Assembly (NCBI GenBank): GCA_913063035.1
Contig: CAJXYS010000019.1
Coordinates: 1-57,092, forward strand
Source: an uncultured Maritimibacter sp.
Lineage (GTDB): Bacteria > Pseudomonadota > Alphaproteobacteria > Rhodobacterales > Rhodobacteraceae
DNA: 57,092 nucleotides
Direction: 5' to 3'
The notes beneath the pieces are model-generated. The model did not search any database, was not told the DNA's origin, and saw nothing but the letters and a program-made list of their open reading frames with translations. Position numbers and translations under genes: made by a program. This document shows, one piece after another, positions 7,394 to 18,123 of this stretch; the stretch's first letter is position 1; every line of letters begins with the position of its first letter.

Positions 7394-9436
7394 ATGTCCA
7401 GGGATCCGCTTCTTCAGCCTTATCGGCTCAGGCATCTGACCTTCCGCAACCGGCTCATGTCCACGGCTCACGAGCCCGCCTATTCCGAGGACGGTCTGCC
7501 GGGCGACCGGTACCGGCTCTATCATACGGAAAAGGCCAAGGGCGGTATCGGGCTCAACATGACTGCCGGTTCGGCCGTGGTGTCGCCGGACAGCCCCGAG
7601 GCTTTCGGGAACCTGCATGCCTACAAGGACGAGATCGTCGCGCCGCTGCGCCGCCTGGCCGAGGAGAGCCACGCGCACGGCGCCGCGGTGATGATCCAGC
7701 TGACCCATCTCGGGCGGCGTACGAATTGGAACAAGGGCGACTGGCTGCCGGTGCTCTCGGCTTCGCCGGTACGTGAACCCGCGCACCGGGCTTTTCCGAA
7801 AGAGGCCGAGGAGTGGGACATCGACCGCATCGTCGCGGATTACGCGGCCGCCGCCGAACGGATGCAGGCGGCCGGTCTCGACGGGATCGAGTTCGAGGCC
7901 TATGGCCACTTGATGGACAGTTTCTGGTCGCCGGCGACCAACCATCGCACGGATGCCTATAACGGCGATCTCGACGCGCGTCTGCGCTTTGCGCGGCGGG
8001 TGATCGACGCGGTGCGGGACGCGGTCGGCCCGGAGTTCATCGTCGGCATCCGCATGGTCGCGGACGAGGACTGGGAGAAGGGCCTCTCGCGCGCGGAAGG
8101 CGTCGAGATCGCCCGGCGGCTGATCGGGACCGGGAAGATCGATTTCCTCAACCTCATCCGCGGCCATATCGAGACCGACGCGGCCCTCTCGCGGGTCATC
8201 CCGGTGCAGGGCATGGCAAGCGCGCCGCATCTCGACTTCGCGGGCGAGGTGCGGGCGGCCACGGCCTTCCCGGTGTTCCATGCCGCGCGGATTCCCGACA
8301 CGGCGACCGCCCGGCACGCGATCGCGGAGGGCAAGCTCGACATGGTCGGCATGACCCGGGCACATATCGCGGACCCGCATATCGGCCACAAGCTTTCTAA
8401 GGGCCAGGAGGACCGTATCCGGCCCTGCGTCGGCGCCACCTATTGTCTTGACCGGATCTACGAGGGGGGCAGCGCGCTCTGCATCCACAACGCCGCGACG
8501 GGGCGCGAGGCGCGGATGCCGCATGTGATCCGCCCGACCGAGGGGGCGAAGCGGCGCGCCGTGGTGGTGGGAGCCGGCCCTGCCGGGCTCGAGGCGGCAC
8601 GGGTCGCGGCCGAACGCGGGCACAGCGTCACCGTGCTCGAGGCCGCGGACCGCGCCGGCGGCCAGGTCGCGCTGCTGGCACAGAACCCGCGGCGGCGCGA
8701 GATGATCGGGATCATCGACTGGCGGTGCGCGGAACTCGACCGCCTGGGCGTCGAGATCCGCTTCAACACCTTTGCCGAAGCCGAGGACGTGCTGGCGCTG
8801 TCGCCGGAGATCGTCGTCGTGGCGACCGGCGGGCTGCCGCAATGCCCCCCGCTCGCGGCCGGGGAGGATCTGACCGTGTCCAGCTGGGACATCCTGGCAG
8901 GCACGGTGAAGCCCGCCGGCCGGGTTCTGGTCTATGACGACAATGGCGGGCACCAGGGCATGAGCGCGGCGGAGACGATCGCGCGGAGCGGCGCCCGGCT
9001 GGAACTGATGACGCCAGAGCGGTTCTTCGCCCCGGATGTGGGGGGTCTGAACCATGTGCCCTACATGAAGGCGCTTCACGAGGCGGGGGCCACGATCACC
9101 ATCAATACACGCCTCGAGTCGGTCGAACGCCGCGGCAACGCGCTCTGTGCGCGGCTCCGCTCGGATTTCGCGCCCGGCTGGCAGGACGAACGCATGGTGG
9201 ACCAGGTCGTCGTCGAGCACGGCACGGCCCCGCTGGACGAGCTGTATTTCGCGCTTAAACCCGGGGCGCGGAACGCTGGCGCGGTGGACTACGACGCCCT
9301 GATCGCGGGCGCACCGCCCTTTCCCGAGACAAACAGCGAAGGGCGCTATCTTCTTTACCGCATCGGGGACGCCGTGGCGGCGCGCAACATTCATGCCGGG
9401 ATCTACGACGCGCTGCGCTACGGACTGACCTGGTAG
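7394..9436 (+). CDS. NADH:flavin oxidoreductase, N-methylproline/dimethylglycine demethylase-like
   Basis: This 680-residue protein has the two-part layout of trimethylamine dehydrogenase and 2,4-dienoyl-CoA reductase: an FMN-binding TIM barrel (about residues 5-340; LTHLGRR, GIEFEAYGHLMDSF), an iron-sulfur segment near residues 345-365, then a dinucleotide-binding module starting at VVVGAGPAGLEAAR. Family members oxidatively demethylate N-methylated amines or amino acids. The iron-sulfur motif is CVGATYC...C, so the second of the four cysteines normal in trimethylamine dehydrogenase is Ala. The AAGGAGAGG ribosome site just before 7394 fixes the start. The neighbouring RpiR regulator is convergent. 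Substrate is not decided by the sequence; dimethylglycine, N-methylproline (stachydrine route) or a similar methylamine are candidates. Confidence 0.82.
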   Translation: MSRDPLLQPYRLRHLTFRNRLMSTAHEPAYSEDGLPGDRYRLYHTEKAKGGIGLNMTAGSAVVSPDSPEAFGNLHAYKDEIVAPLRRLAEESHAHGAAVMIQLTHLGRRTNWNKGDWLPVLSASPVREPAHRAFPKEAEEWDIDRIVADYAAAAERMQAAGLDGIEFEAYGHLMDSFWSPATNHRTDAYNGDLDARLRFARRVIDAVRDAVGPEFIVGIRMVADEDWEKGLSRAEGVEIARRLIGTGKIDFLNLIRGHIETDAALSRVIPVQGMASAPHLDFAGEVRAATAFPVFHAARIPDTATARHAIAEGKLDMVGMTRAHIADPHIGHKLSKGQEDRIRPCVGATYCLDRIYEGGSALCIHNAATGREARMPHVIRPTEGAKRRAVVVGAGPAGLEAARVAAERGHSVTVLEAADRAGGQVALLAQNPRRREMIGIIDWRCAELDRLGVEIRFNTFAEAEDVLALSPEIVVVATGGLPQCPPLAAGEDLTVSSWDILAGTVKPAGRVLVYDDNGGHQGMSAAETIARSGARLELMTPERFFAPDVGGLNHVPYMKALHEAGATITINTRLESVERRGNALCARLRSDFAPGWQDERMVDQVVVEHGTAPLDELYFALKPGARNAGAVDYDALIAGAPPFPETNSEGRYLLYRIGDAVAARNIHAGIYDALRYGLTW

Positions 9437-9442
9437 GCCCGC

Positions 9443-10312
9443 TCAGCCGATATATCCGCCCAGCCGCCGGATCCGCGCCTCGAAGCCCTGGATGCGATCG
9501 GTCGCGGCGTCGGAGCGCGCCGCCATCTCGGCAAGGATCAGTTCCGCGACCAGGATCGCGGACATCTGCGAGGGCATGATCTGCGGTCCGGACATCGGCA
9601 GCGGCACGACAAGCTCGGCACCCTCGGCGATCGGCGCGGCGTAGCTGTCGGTCAGCGCGATGATCCGGGCGCCGCAGTCCCGCGCGATCTCGCAGGCGCG
9701 GACGACCTCGGCCGAGTAGTAGGAAAACGTTATCGCGACCAGAACGTCCTCGGGGCCGGTTTCGCTGATCGTGTCCATGATCGCGCCCGGAACGGTGACG
9801 GGTGGCGCGAAATTCGGGAATGCCATGCGCCCGAGATAGGCGAAGTAATGCGCCGCGCCGTAGCAGCTGCGCACACCGACGCAGTGGACGCTGCGCGCGG
9901 TGCCAAGTATCGCCGCGGCCTCGCAGGCCAGGCGGTTCATCTCGGGGCTGAACAGCGCCTCGACATTGGACAGCGCGGCCGCCCGCACCGAGTCGAACAC
10001 GTCCTCGTCGTCACGGTTACGCAGCGCCGCCGCCCGCGCGGAATAGGCCAGCGTCGTGCCGCGCAGCGCCTCCTGGAAGGCGGCGCGACAGGCCTCGTAG
10101 CCGTCGAAGCCAAGCCCGTGGGCGAGGCGGACGACCGTGTTCGAGTTGACCTGGGCTTCGGATGCAAGCCCGCGAACGGACTGGAAGGCCAGTTCATGTG
10201 GTCTGTCCAGAAGCCACCCGGCGAGCGTCGCCAGTTGCGGCGCGCCCTCCTGGGAAAGGGTTCGCAGCTTGTCGGTGAGGGTCTTCAGCGTGCCTGTCTG
10301 ACCGTCCGCCAT
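9443..10312 (-). CDS. MurR/RpiR-family transcriptional regulator
   Basis: This 289-residue protein has an N-terminal RpiR helix-turn-helix (about residues 20-90; SVRGLASEAQVNSNTVVRLAHGLGFDGY) and a C-terminal SIS sugar-isomerase-like sensor domain (about 125-265; HCVGVRSCYGAAHYFAY...ITFSYYSAEVV...ALTDS). Such regulators bind phosphosugars or related metabolites. It is divergent from the TAXI transporter gene at 10449 with a 136-base shared control region containing TTGACA (10375-10380), so that transporter is its likeliest target. It converges on the flavin oxidoreductase with a 6-base gap. Confidence 0.92.
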   Translation of the reverse strand: MADGQTGTLKTLTDKLRTLSQEGAPQLATLAGWLLDRPHELAFQSVRGLASEAQVNSNTVVRLAHGLGFDGYEACRAAFQEALRGTTLAYSARAAALRNRDDEDVFDSVRAAALSNVEALFSPEMNRLACEAAAILGTARSVHCVGVRSCYGAAHYFAYLGRMAFPNFAPPVTVPGAIMDTISETGPEDVLVAITFSYYSAEVVRACEIARDCGARIIALTDSYAAPIAEGAELVVPLPMSGPQIMPSQMSAILVAELILAEMAARSDAATDRIQGFEARIRRLGGYIG

Positions 10313-10448
10313 GTTCGCTCCCTTCGTTTTGCCCGAGATCGATAGACACGGATGATAGCTTACCTTGACATGTTGAACACATTCGTTTCACCTTTTCGCC
10401 GCTCGCCGCGTGCGCGGCTGACAGTGTGCATATCAAGGGAGACGTAAG

Positions 10449-11417
10449 ATGAAGAAGCTAATCCTTGGCGCGGCCGCCGCGCTTGCCACGGGGCTTGCCG
10501 CCCCGGTTGCCACGGCGCAGGACCAGCAGTTTATTTCGATCGGAACCGGGGGCGTCACCGGCGTTTACTATCCGACCGGCGGCGCGATCTGCCGCCTGGT
10601 GAACCGCGACCGCAAGGAGCATGGCATCCGCTGCGCCGTCGAGTCGACCGGTGGCTCGGTCTACAACATCAACACCATCAAGGCCGGCGAGCTGGAATTC
10701 GGCGTCGCCCAGTCGGACTGGCAGTACCACGCCTATAACGGCACCTCGCGGTTCGCGGACAACCCGTTCCCGGAAATCCGCGCCGTCATGTCGGTGCATC
10801 CCGAACCCTTCACACTGCTGGTGCGCGGCGATAGCGGCATCGAGAGCTTCGAAGGCATCAAGGGCAAGCGCGTGAACGTCGGCAACCCCGGCTCCGGCCA
10901 GCGCGCCACGATGGAAGTCGTGATGGAAGCGTTCGGCATCGGCATGGACGACCTGGCGCTCGCGACCGAGTACAAGGGCTCGGAGATGGCCAAGCAACTC
11001 TGCGACGGCAACATCGACGCGATGATCTACACGGTCGGCCACCCGGCCGCGGCGATCCAGGAAGCCACCACGACCTGCGACGTGCAGCTCGTCGACGTGG
11101 CCGGTGCGCCCATCGATCAGCTCGTGGCGGACAACCCGTTCTACCGCGTCGCCACCATCCCGGGCGGCATGTATGCCGGCAACGACCAGGAGACGACCAC
11201 CTTCGGCGTGGGCGCAACCTTCGTGACCTCGGCATCGATCCCGGAAGACACGGTCTATGTCGTCGCCAAGGCCGTGATGGAAAACATCGACGACTTCAAG
11301 CAGCTGCACCCGGCCTTCGCCAATCTCGACCCGTCGCAGATGGTCAAGGACGGCCTGTCCGCGCCGCTGCACCCAGGCGCCGAGAAGGCGTACAAGGAAC
11401 TGGGTCTGCTGGACTGA
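10449..11417 (+). CDS. TAXI-family TRAP transporter solute-binding protein
   Basis: This 322-residue periplasmic protein has a signal peptide (about residues 1-23, ending ATAQ) followed by the family-defining segment [28 protein letters not shown] proteins deliver an organic acid, often glutamate or another dicarboxylate, to a large fused TRAP permease, which is encoded next. It is preceded by AAGGGAGACG as ribosome site. A strong hairpin after the stop probably lowers permease expression relative to this binding protein. The ligand cannot be read from sequence. Confidence 0.93.
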   Translation: MKKLILGAAAALATGLAAPVATAQDQQFISIGTGGVTGVYYPTGGAICRLVNRDRKEHGIRCAVESTGGSVYNINTIKAGELEFGVAQSDWQYHAYNGTSRFADNPFPEIRAVMSVHPEPFTLLVRGDSGIESFEGIKGKRVNVGNPGSGQRATMEVVMEAFGIGMDDLALATEYKGSEMAKQLCDGNIDAMIYTVGHPAAAIQEATTTCDVQLVDVAGAPIDQLVADNPFYRVATIPGGMYAGNDQETTTFGVGATFVTSASIPEDTVYVVAKAVMENIDDFKQLHPAFANLDPSQMVKDGLSAPLHPGAEKAYKELGLLD

Positions 11418-11427
11418 CCAGCCCCCG

Positions 11428-11454
11428 AAACGCCCGGCCCCGTGCCGGGCGTTT
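11428..11454 (+). terminator. Attenuating hairpin between TAXI binding protein and permease
   Basis: Perfect 11-base stem AAACGCCCGGC (11428-11438) / GCCGGGCGTTT (11444-11454) with loop CCCGT. The stem ends in TTT followed by CACCCC, so it is a likely partial terminator inside the operon, or an RNA end stabiliser. Confidence 0.7.
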
Positions 11455-11491
11455 CACCCCGGACGATCTCATTTTTTTCTAGGGAAAAGCC

Positions 11492-14122
11492 ATGAGCGAC
11501 CAGCCCGAGCTTGATCGGTCCGCCGACGATATGGTGGCCGAAACCGACACCGGCGCGCGCGATCCTTCGGCCGCCTGGCAGGCCAGGCTGATCATCGGGA
11601 CCTGTATCGCGTGGTCCGTGTTCCAGCTCTATATCGCCTCGCGGCTGCCCGGCGTCGTGGCGCAGGCCACCGGCATGGGGATTTTCGCCAATATTGTTGC
11701 CCAGGCCCGGTTCGTGCACCTGGCCTTTGCAATCATGTTGGCCACGCTGGCCTTCCCGCTGTTCAAGTCCTCCCCGCGCGACAGGGTTCCGTTCTATGAC
11801 TGGATCCTGATGGCCCTCGGCGTCGCGGCCTGTCTCTATCTCGTGGTCTTCCGCTTCGAGATCGCGGATCGGCCGGGGCTCTGGAACACGACCGACATCA
11901 CCATGTCCGCCATAGGGATGACGGTCCTCATGATATCGGTCTACCGGTCGCTCGGCCTGCCGCTGGTCGTCGTCGCGAGCTGCTTCATCCTGTTCGCCTT
12001 CTTCGGCGGCTATTCCGAGTGGGCGCGCAACATCACGAACTATGGCGGCGCGTCCCTTTCGAAGGCGCTCGGGCACTACTGGATGCAGACCGAGGGGGTC
12101 TTCGGGGTGGCCCTCGGCGTGTCCACCACGATGATCTTTCTCTTCGTCCTGTTCGGCGCGCTGCTGGACAGGGCCGGTGGCGGCAACTGGTTCATCAAGG
12201 TCGCCATCGCGCTGCTCGGCGCGCTGCGCGGCGGGCCGGCCAAGGCGGCCGTCCTGAGCTCGATGATGACCGGCATGATCTCGGGAAGCTCGATCGCCAA
12301 CACCGTCACGACCGGCACCTTCACCATCCCGCTGATGAAACGGATCGGATTCCCGGCGGAAAAGGCCGGCGCGGTCGAGGTGGCCAGTTCCACGAACGGG
12401 CAGCTCACGCCGCCCGTCATGGGGGCCGCGGCCTTCCTCATGGTCGAATACGTCAACATTCCCTATATCGACGTGGTGAAACACGCCTTCCTGCCGGCGG
12501 TGATTTCCTACATCGCGCTTCTCTATATCGTGCATCTCGAAAGCCTGAAGATCGGGCTCAAGGGGCTCGAGAAACCGGGGCGCCGCATCGGCGTCCTCAT
12601 GATCATGATCCTGTTCCTCTCGGGCTTCATCTTCCTGGGGATCTGCACCTTCCTGATGATCGGGCTGCGCATGGTGCTCGATCCCTTCATGGGCGAAAGC
12701 GTTTATGCCGCCGTCGCCCTGCTGGCGGTTCTCTACATCGCGCTCGTGGCGGTCGCCGCCCGCTACCCCGACATCGCCATGGACAAGGACGAAGACGGTC
12801 CGCCGACGGCGCCCCGCCTCACGCCCACGCTGATCGGCGGGGCCTATTTCGCGATCCCGATCTTCGTTCTCATCTGGAACCTGATGGTGCGCACGGACAG
12901 CCTCGACCGGCTGTCGCCGGCGCTCTCGGCGCTGTGGGCCACCGTCTTCATGATCGTCATCGCGCTCACGCACCGTCCGTTGAAGGCGATGTTCCGCAGC
13001 CAGGGCTTCGGGACGGAACTCGCCCGGGGCTGGCGCGATTTCGTCGACGGCCTGATCCTCGGCGCGCGCAACATGATCGGCATCGGCGTCGCCACCGGCG
13101 CCGCGGGCATCATCGTCGGCACGATCAGCCTGACAGGCGCGCACCAGGTGATCGGCCAGGTGATCGAGGTCATCTCCGGCGGCAACCTGATTATCCTGCT
13201 GGTGCTCGTGGCGGTGCTGTCGCTGATCCTCGGGATGGGTCTGCCGACGACGGCCAACTACATCGTCGTCTCGTCGCTCATGGCCCCCGTGATCGTGAGC
13301 GTGGGCGCACAATCGGGCCTGATCGTTCCGCTGATCGCCGTGCACATGTTCGTCTTCTACTTCGGCATTCTGGCGGACGACACGCCGCCGGTGGGCCTGG
13401 CCGCCTATGCCGCGGCCGCGATCAGCCGCGGCGATCCGATCCGGACCGGCGTGCAGGGCTTCGCCTATGACATCCGCACGGCGCTGCTGCCGTTCCTCTT
13501 CATCTTCAACACGGATCTGCTGTTGATCGACGTGGGCTTTGCGAAGGCCATTCTGGTCTTCTTCGTGTCGCTGATCGCGATGCTGCTCTTTGCGGCTGCG
13601 ACACAGGGATACTTCATCGCGAAGTCCCGGAAGTGGGAATCGGTCGCGCTGCTCTTCATCGCGTTCATGCTGTTCCGGCCGGATTTCTTCCTCGACCAGG
13701 TCAGCGAACGTTACGCCACGGCCACCGGTCCGGCCGGCCTGACCCTGATGGACGAGACCGCCGACGGCAAGGACATCCGCCTCGTGGTCGAGGGACCGGA
13801 TTTCGACACGGGGGAAATGAAACCGACCACCATCACGGTTCCGGCGATCGCGGACGACGCGCTGGCCGCGCTCGAGGCGCAGGGACTTCTGGTGCGCGAG
13901 GAAAGCGGCGCGCTGCTGCTGGACGAGCCCTTCCCGGGGACGCCGCATTTCGAGAGCCTCGGGATCGGCTACGACTTCTACGGCGACCAGCCGGTGACCA
14001 TCACGACCGTCGAGGTGGAAAACGAGCGCTGGCCGAAGGAACTCTTCTTCATCCCGGCGCTGATCCTGCTGGCGGGGATCGTGTTGATCCAGCGCCCGCG
14101 CGCCACCCAAGCCGCCTTCTGA
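11492..14122 (+). CDS. TRAP transporter fused permease (4TM + 12TM)
   Basis: This 876-residue polytopic membrane protein has the small DctQ-like subunit (first four or five helices, about residues 30-180) fused to the large DctM-like subunit, as is standard for TAXI-type systems. DctM hallmarks are seen, for example GMISGSSIANTVTTGTF, then GLPTTANYIVVSSLMAPV and FGILADDTPPVGLAAYAAAA. The last 150 residues form a soluble tail (LVVEGPDFDTGEMKPTTIT...) plus a final helix. It uses a cation gradient to import the ligand captured by the preceding binding protein. Confidence 0.93.
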   Translation: MSDQPELDRSADDMVAETDTGARDPSAAWQARLIIGTCIAWSVFQLYIASRLPGVVAQATGMGIFANIVAQARFVHLAFAIMLATLAFPLFKSSPRDRVPFYDWILMALGVAACLYLVVFRFEIADRPGLWNTTDITMSAIGMTVLMISVYRSLGLPLVVVASCFILFAFFGGYSEWARNITNYGGASLSKALGHYWMQTEGVFGVALGVSTTMIFLFVLFGALLDRAGGGNWFIKVAIALLGALRGGPAKAAVLSSMMTGMISGSSIANTVTTGTFTIPLMKRIGFPAEKAGAVEVASSTNGQLTPPVMGAAAFLMVEYVNIPYIDVVKHAFLPAVISYIALLYIVHLESLKIGLKGLEKPGRRIGVLMIMILFLSGFIFLGICTFLMIGLRMVLDPFMGESVYAAVALLAVLYIALVAVAARYPDIAMDKDEDGPPTAPRLTPTLIGGAYFAIPIFVLIWNLMVRTDSLDRLSPALSALWATVFMIVIALTHRPLKAMFRSQGFGTELARGWRDFVDGLILGARNMIGIGVATGAAGIIVGTISLTGAHQVIGQVIEVISGGNLIILLVLVAVLSLILGMGLPTTANYIVVSSLMAPVIVSVGAQSGLIVPLIAVHMFVFYFGILADDTPPVGLAAYAAAAISRGDPIRTGVQGFAYDIRTALLPFLFIFNTDLLLIDVGFAKAILVFFVSLIAMLLFAAATQGYFIAKSRKWESVALLFIAFMLFRPDFFLDQVSERYATATGPAGLTLMDETADGKDIRLVVEGPDFDTGEMKPTTITVPAIADDALAALEAQGLLVREESGALLLDEPFPGTPHFESLGIGYDFYGDQPVTITTVEVENERWPKELFFIPALILLAGIVLIQRPRATQAAF

Positions 14123-14131
14123 AGGAGCCCC

Positions 14132-14566
14132 GTGATGTTTTCCGCCATTCTTCTGCCCATCGACCTCGAGGACGACGGCGGCGCCGCGCGCGCGGCCGAG
14201 GCCGCGCTGCGCCTTGCCCGGCAAGAGGACGCCAAGCTCCACGTGCTCAGCGTGCTGCCGGATTTCGGCATGTCGATCGTCGGCTCCTATTTCAAGAAAG
14301 GCTTCGAGCGCGAGGCCACCGCCGAGGCGGAAACCAAGCTCAATGCCTGGATCGCCGATCACGGGCTCGATGCGGCCGGGGCGACCCCGCACGTGGCCCA
14401 TGGCAAGATCTATGACGAGATCATCCACGCCGCGGACGCCTTCGGCTGCGACGCCATCGTGATGGGCGCTCACCGGCCGGAGTTGCAGGACTACCTCCTC
14501 GGGCCGAACGCGGCGCGGGTGGTCCGGCACGCCAAGCAATCGGTTTTCGTCGTCCGCGACGTCTGA
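14132..14566 (+). CDS. Universal stress protein (UspA family)
   Basis: This 144-residue single Usp domain starts FSAILLPIDLEDDGG and ends with the nucleotide-loop segment MGAHRPELQDYLLGPNAARVV followed by a SVFVVR strand. It begins 9 bases after the permease stop with GAAGGAG as ribosome site, so it is part of the TRAP operon. UspA proteins are frequently the last gene of TAXI and ectoine TRAP operons, and one (TeaD) binds ATP and modulates transport; a similar regulatory role is an inference here. Confidence 0.9.
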   Translation: MMFSAILLPIDLEDDGGAARAAEAALRLARQEDAKLHVLSVLPDFGMSIVGSYFKKGFEREATAEAETKLNAWIADHGLDAAGATPHVAHGKIYDEIIHAADAFGCDAIVMGAHRPELQDYLLGPNAARVVRHAKQSVFVVRDV

Positions 14567-14774
14567 GCGGCCTCCGCAGGCACGGCGCGCACCCGCGACG
14601 GCGGAACCTGCCCCCCCTCGATCCCGCTGCCGGCGGTCACCGGACCCCGCTGTCATGCCCGCGGCACGGCCCCTGCCATGCCGGGCAACGGATGCCACGG
14701 GATCGCGCCGCGGTGTTCCGGCCAAGTTGCGTTACACGATGGATGGATTTTTTCCGTTTAGGTAACATTAATTC

Positions 14775-14820
14775 TTGCCAGATGCCCCCGGCGCTGCTAT
14801 TACCGACCATGCGGTCGGCT
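14775..14820 (+). promoter_or_regulatory. paaJABCDE promoter with PaaR-type operator
   Basis: TTGCCA (14775-14780), a 17-base spacer and TATTAC (14798-14803) form a sigma-70-like promoter. Directly on and after the -10 box lies a perfect inverted repeat CCGACC-N4-GGTCGG (14803-14818). The placement over the transcription start is that of a repressor site, and the half-site ACCGACC resembles the operator between paaG and the hydratase gene (23689-23702). The TetR-type PaaR at 20492 is the obvious ligand. The rest of the 290-base gap 14567-14856 shows an AT-rich stretch at 14749-14775 and nothing else I can name. Confidence 0.65.
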
Positions 14821-14856
14821 AATTTCGCCGCCACGATTCGGGAGGACAGCACGCCC

Positions 14857-16059
<1,203 letters not shown>

Positions 16060-16078
16060 GGACCGGGAGGAAACGCAG

Positions 16079-17068
16079 ATGTACGCACAGATGGTGAAAT
16101 CGACCGGCAAGGGCATCAAGAGCCGCGAGGAAATGACCGACGAAGAGCGGCAGTTCCAGGACCGCGTCGATGCCGACGAAAAGATCGAGCCGAAGGACTG
16201 GATGCCCGAGGGCTACCGCAAGACGCTGATCCGCCAGATCGGCCAGCACGCCCATTCCGAGATCGTCGGCCAGCTGCCCGAGGGCAACTGGATCACCCGC
16301 GCGCCGACGCTGGAGCGCAAGGCGATCCTTCTGGCCAAGGTGCAGGACGAGGCCGGCCATGGGCTCTACCTCTACTGCGCCGCGGAAACGCTCGGGGTCA
16401 GCCGCGACGAGCTGATGGAAAAGCTTCATTCCGGCGACATGAAGTATTCCTCGATCTTCAACTACCCGACGCTGAACTGGGCCGATATCGGCGCGGTCGG
16501 CTGGCTGGTCGACGGCGCGGCGATCATGAACCAGGTGCCGCTGCAGCGGACATCTTACGGCCCGTACAGCCGCGCGATGATCCGCATCTGCAAGGAAGAG
16601 AGCTTCCACCAGCGCCAGGGCTACGACATCATGATGAAGATGGCCTTCGGCACCGAGGACCAGAAGAAGATGGCGCAGGATGCGCTGAACCGCTTCTGGT
16701 ATCCCTCGCTGATGATGTTCGGCCCGTCGGACAAGGACTCGGTGCACTCGGCCCAGTCCATGGCCTGGAAGATCAAGATCAACACCAATGACGAGCTGCG
16801 GCAGAAGTTCGTCGACCAGACCGTGCCCCAGGCCGAGTATCTCGGCCTGACCGTCCCGGACGAGAACCTCAAGTGGAACGAGGAAACCGGCCATTACGAG
16901 TTCACCGAACCGGACTGGTCGGAGTTCTTCGAGGTCATCAAGGGCAACGGCCCCTGCAACAAGGAACGTCTCGGCGCCCGGGTGAAAGCCTGGGAAGACG
17001 GCGCCTGGGTCCGCGACGGGCTCATGGCCCATGCCGAGAAGAAAGCCGCCAAAGTCGCGGCCGAGTGA
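16079..17068 (+). CDS. paaA: Phenylacetyl-CoA 1,2-epoxidase, catalytic subunit A
   Basis: This 329-residue di-iron monooxygenase subunit inserts one oxygen atom into phenylacetyl-CoA to form ring-1,2-epoxyphenylacetyl-CoA. The two carboxylate/His iron-binding motifs are intact: [13 protein letters not shown] (ExxH) and [12 protein letters not shown] (ExxH). Length and the C-terminal tail match the family. It starts 19 bases after paaJ behind GGGAGGAAA. PaaB, C, D and E are encoded next in the order usual for the epoxidase complex. Confidence 0.97.
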   Translation: MYAQMVKSTGKGIKSREEMTDEERQFQDRVDADEKIEPKDWMPEGYRKTLIRQIGQHAHSEIVGQLPEGNWITRAPTLERKAILLAKVQDEAGHGLYLYCAAETLGVSRDELMEKLHSGDMKYSSIFNYPTLNWADIGAVGWLVDGAAIMNQVPLQRTSYGPYSRAMIRICKEESFHQRQGYDIMMKMAFGTEDQKKMAQDALNRFWYPSLMMFGPSDKDSVHSAQSMAWKIKINTNDELRQKFVDQTVPQAEYLGLTVPDENLKWNEETGHYEFTEPDWSEFFEVIKGNGPCNKERLGARVKAWEDGAWVRDGLMAHAEKKAAKVAAE

Positions 17069-17080
17069 GGAGAGAGATCC

Positions 17081-17365
17081 ATGTCCACCGAATGGCCCCT
17101 CTGGGAGGTCTTCATCCGCGGCCAGCACGGCATGTCCCACCGCCATGTGGGCAGCCTGCACGCACCGGATGCAGAAATGGCGATCAAGAACGCCCGTGAC
17201 GTCTACACCCGCCGCAACGAGGGCGTGTCGATCTGGGTGGTGAAGGCCGCCGACATCGCCGCCTCCTCGCCGAGCGACAAGGGCCCGCTCTACGAGCCGT
17301 CCCAATCCAAGGTGTATCGCCACCCGACCTTCTTCGACATTCCCGACGACGTTGGAGCGATGTGA
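17081..17365 (+). CDS. paaB: Phenylacetyl-CoA 1,2-epoxidase subunit B
   Basis: This 94-residue small subunit starts WPLWEVFIRGQHGMSHRHVG and contains ARDVYTRRNEGVSIWVV, both typical of PaaB. It is thought to bridge the PaaAC catalytic/structural pair and is needed for activity. Ribosome site GAGGAGAGA lies 7 bases before the ATG. Its stop overlaps the ATG of paaC by one base (TGATG), pointing to coupled translation. Confidence 0.96.
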   Translation: MSTEWPLWEVFIRGQHGMSHRHVGSLHAPDAEMAIKNARDVYTRRNEGVSIWVVKAADIAASSPSDKGPLYEPSQSKVYRHPTFFDIPDDVGAM

Positions 17366-18123
17366 TGACCCGTGACGAGGCTTTCTTCGAGTTCCTCCTG
17401 CGCATGGGAGACAACACGCTTATCCTCGGCCATCGCGTCAGCGAATGGTGCGGCCACTCGCCGGTACTGGAAGAGGACATCGCGCTGGCCAATACCGCGC
17501 TCGACCTGATCGGCCAGACGCAGATGTGGCTGGGCCTCGCAGGCGAGATCGAGGGCAAGGGCCGCTCGGCCGACGACTTGGCCTATCTGCGCGACGCCTG
17601 GGATTTCCGCAACGTGCTGCTGGTCGAACGCCCGAACGGCGATTTCGGCCAGACCATCATGCGCCAGTTCCTCTTCGACGCCTGGCACAGCCTGATGCTG
17701 GGCCGGCTGATGCAATCCTCCGACACACGCGTGGCCGAGATCGCCGCCAAGGCGTCGAAGGAAGCCGCCTATCACCTGGAACGCTCGGCCGACCTGGTGG
17801 TCCGTCTCGGCGACGGCACCGCCGAGAGCCATGCCCGGATGCAGGCGGCGCTGGACGATCACTGGCCCTATACGGGCGAGCTGTTCCTCTCGGATGCCGC
17901 CGACAAGGCCGTGGCCGAGGCCGGCCTCGCGCCGGACCCGGCATCGCTGAAGGAGGAATGGGACGAGATGGTCACCCGCGTGCTGACCGAGGCGACGCTC
18001 GCCATCCCCGAGGGCGCCTATGTCCACAAGGGCGGCAAGGCCGGCACCCACACAGAGCACCTGGGCTATATCCTGGCCCAGATGCAGTGGCTGCAACGCG
18101 CCTATCCCGGAGCGACGTGGTGA
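17365..18123 (+). CDS. paaC: Phenylacetyl-CoA 1,2-epoxidase structural subunit C
   Basis: This 252-residue ferritin-fold protein pairs with PaaA but lacks the full set of iron ligands, as is normal for PaaC. Recognisable segments are GDNTLILGHRVSEWCGHSP near the start, YLRDAWDFRNVLLVERPNGD in the middle and HTEHLGYILAQMQWLQR at the end. The ATG at 17365 overlaps the paaB stop; a GTG one codon earlier is an alternative. Its end overlaps the paaD start by four bases. Confidence 0.96.
   Translation: MTRDEAFFEFLLRMGDNTLILGHRVSEWCGHSPVLEEDIALANTALDLIGQTQMWLGLAGEIEGKGRSADDLAYLRDAWDFRNVLLVERPNGDFGQTIMRQFLFDAWHSLMLGRLMQSSDTRVAEIAAKASKEAAYHLERSADLVVRLGDGTAESHARMQAALDDHWPYTGELFLSDAADKAVAEAGLAPDPASLKEEWDEMVTRVLTEATLAIPEGAYVHKGGKAGTHTEHLGYILAQMQWLQRAYPGATW

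Noticed and set aside
10313-10448. Defined RpiR operator in the divergent control region
   Set aside because: TTGACA (10375-10380) and a short TGTT-GA-ACA dyad are present, but no matching -10 box or second copy supports a specific site.
11255-14725. A 1156-codon open frame on the minus strand
   Set aside because: It is antisense to the fused TRAP permease and neighbours, has low-complexity Asp/His/Arg/Glu composition with no domain, and results from the strong GC bias of third codon positions.
14567-14856. Possible small gene in the longest gap
   Set aside because: No open frame with ribosome site; the region is explained by the paaJ promoter and operator, and an in-frame extension of paaJ would read through both.
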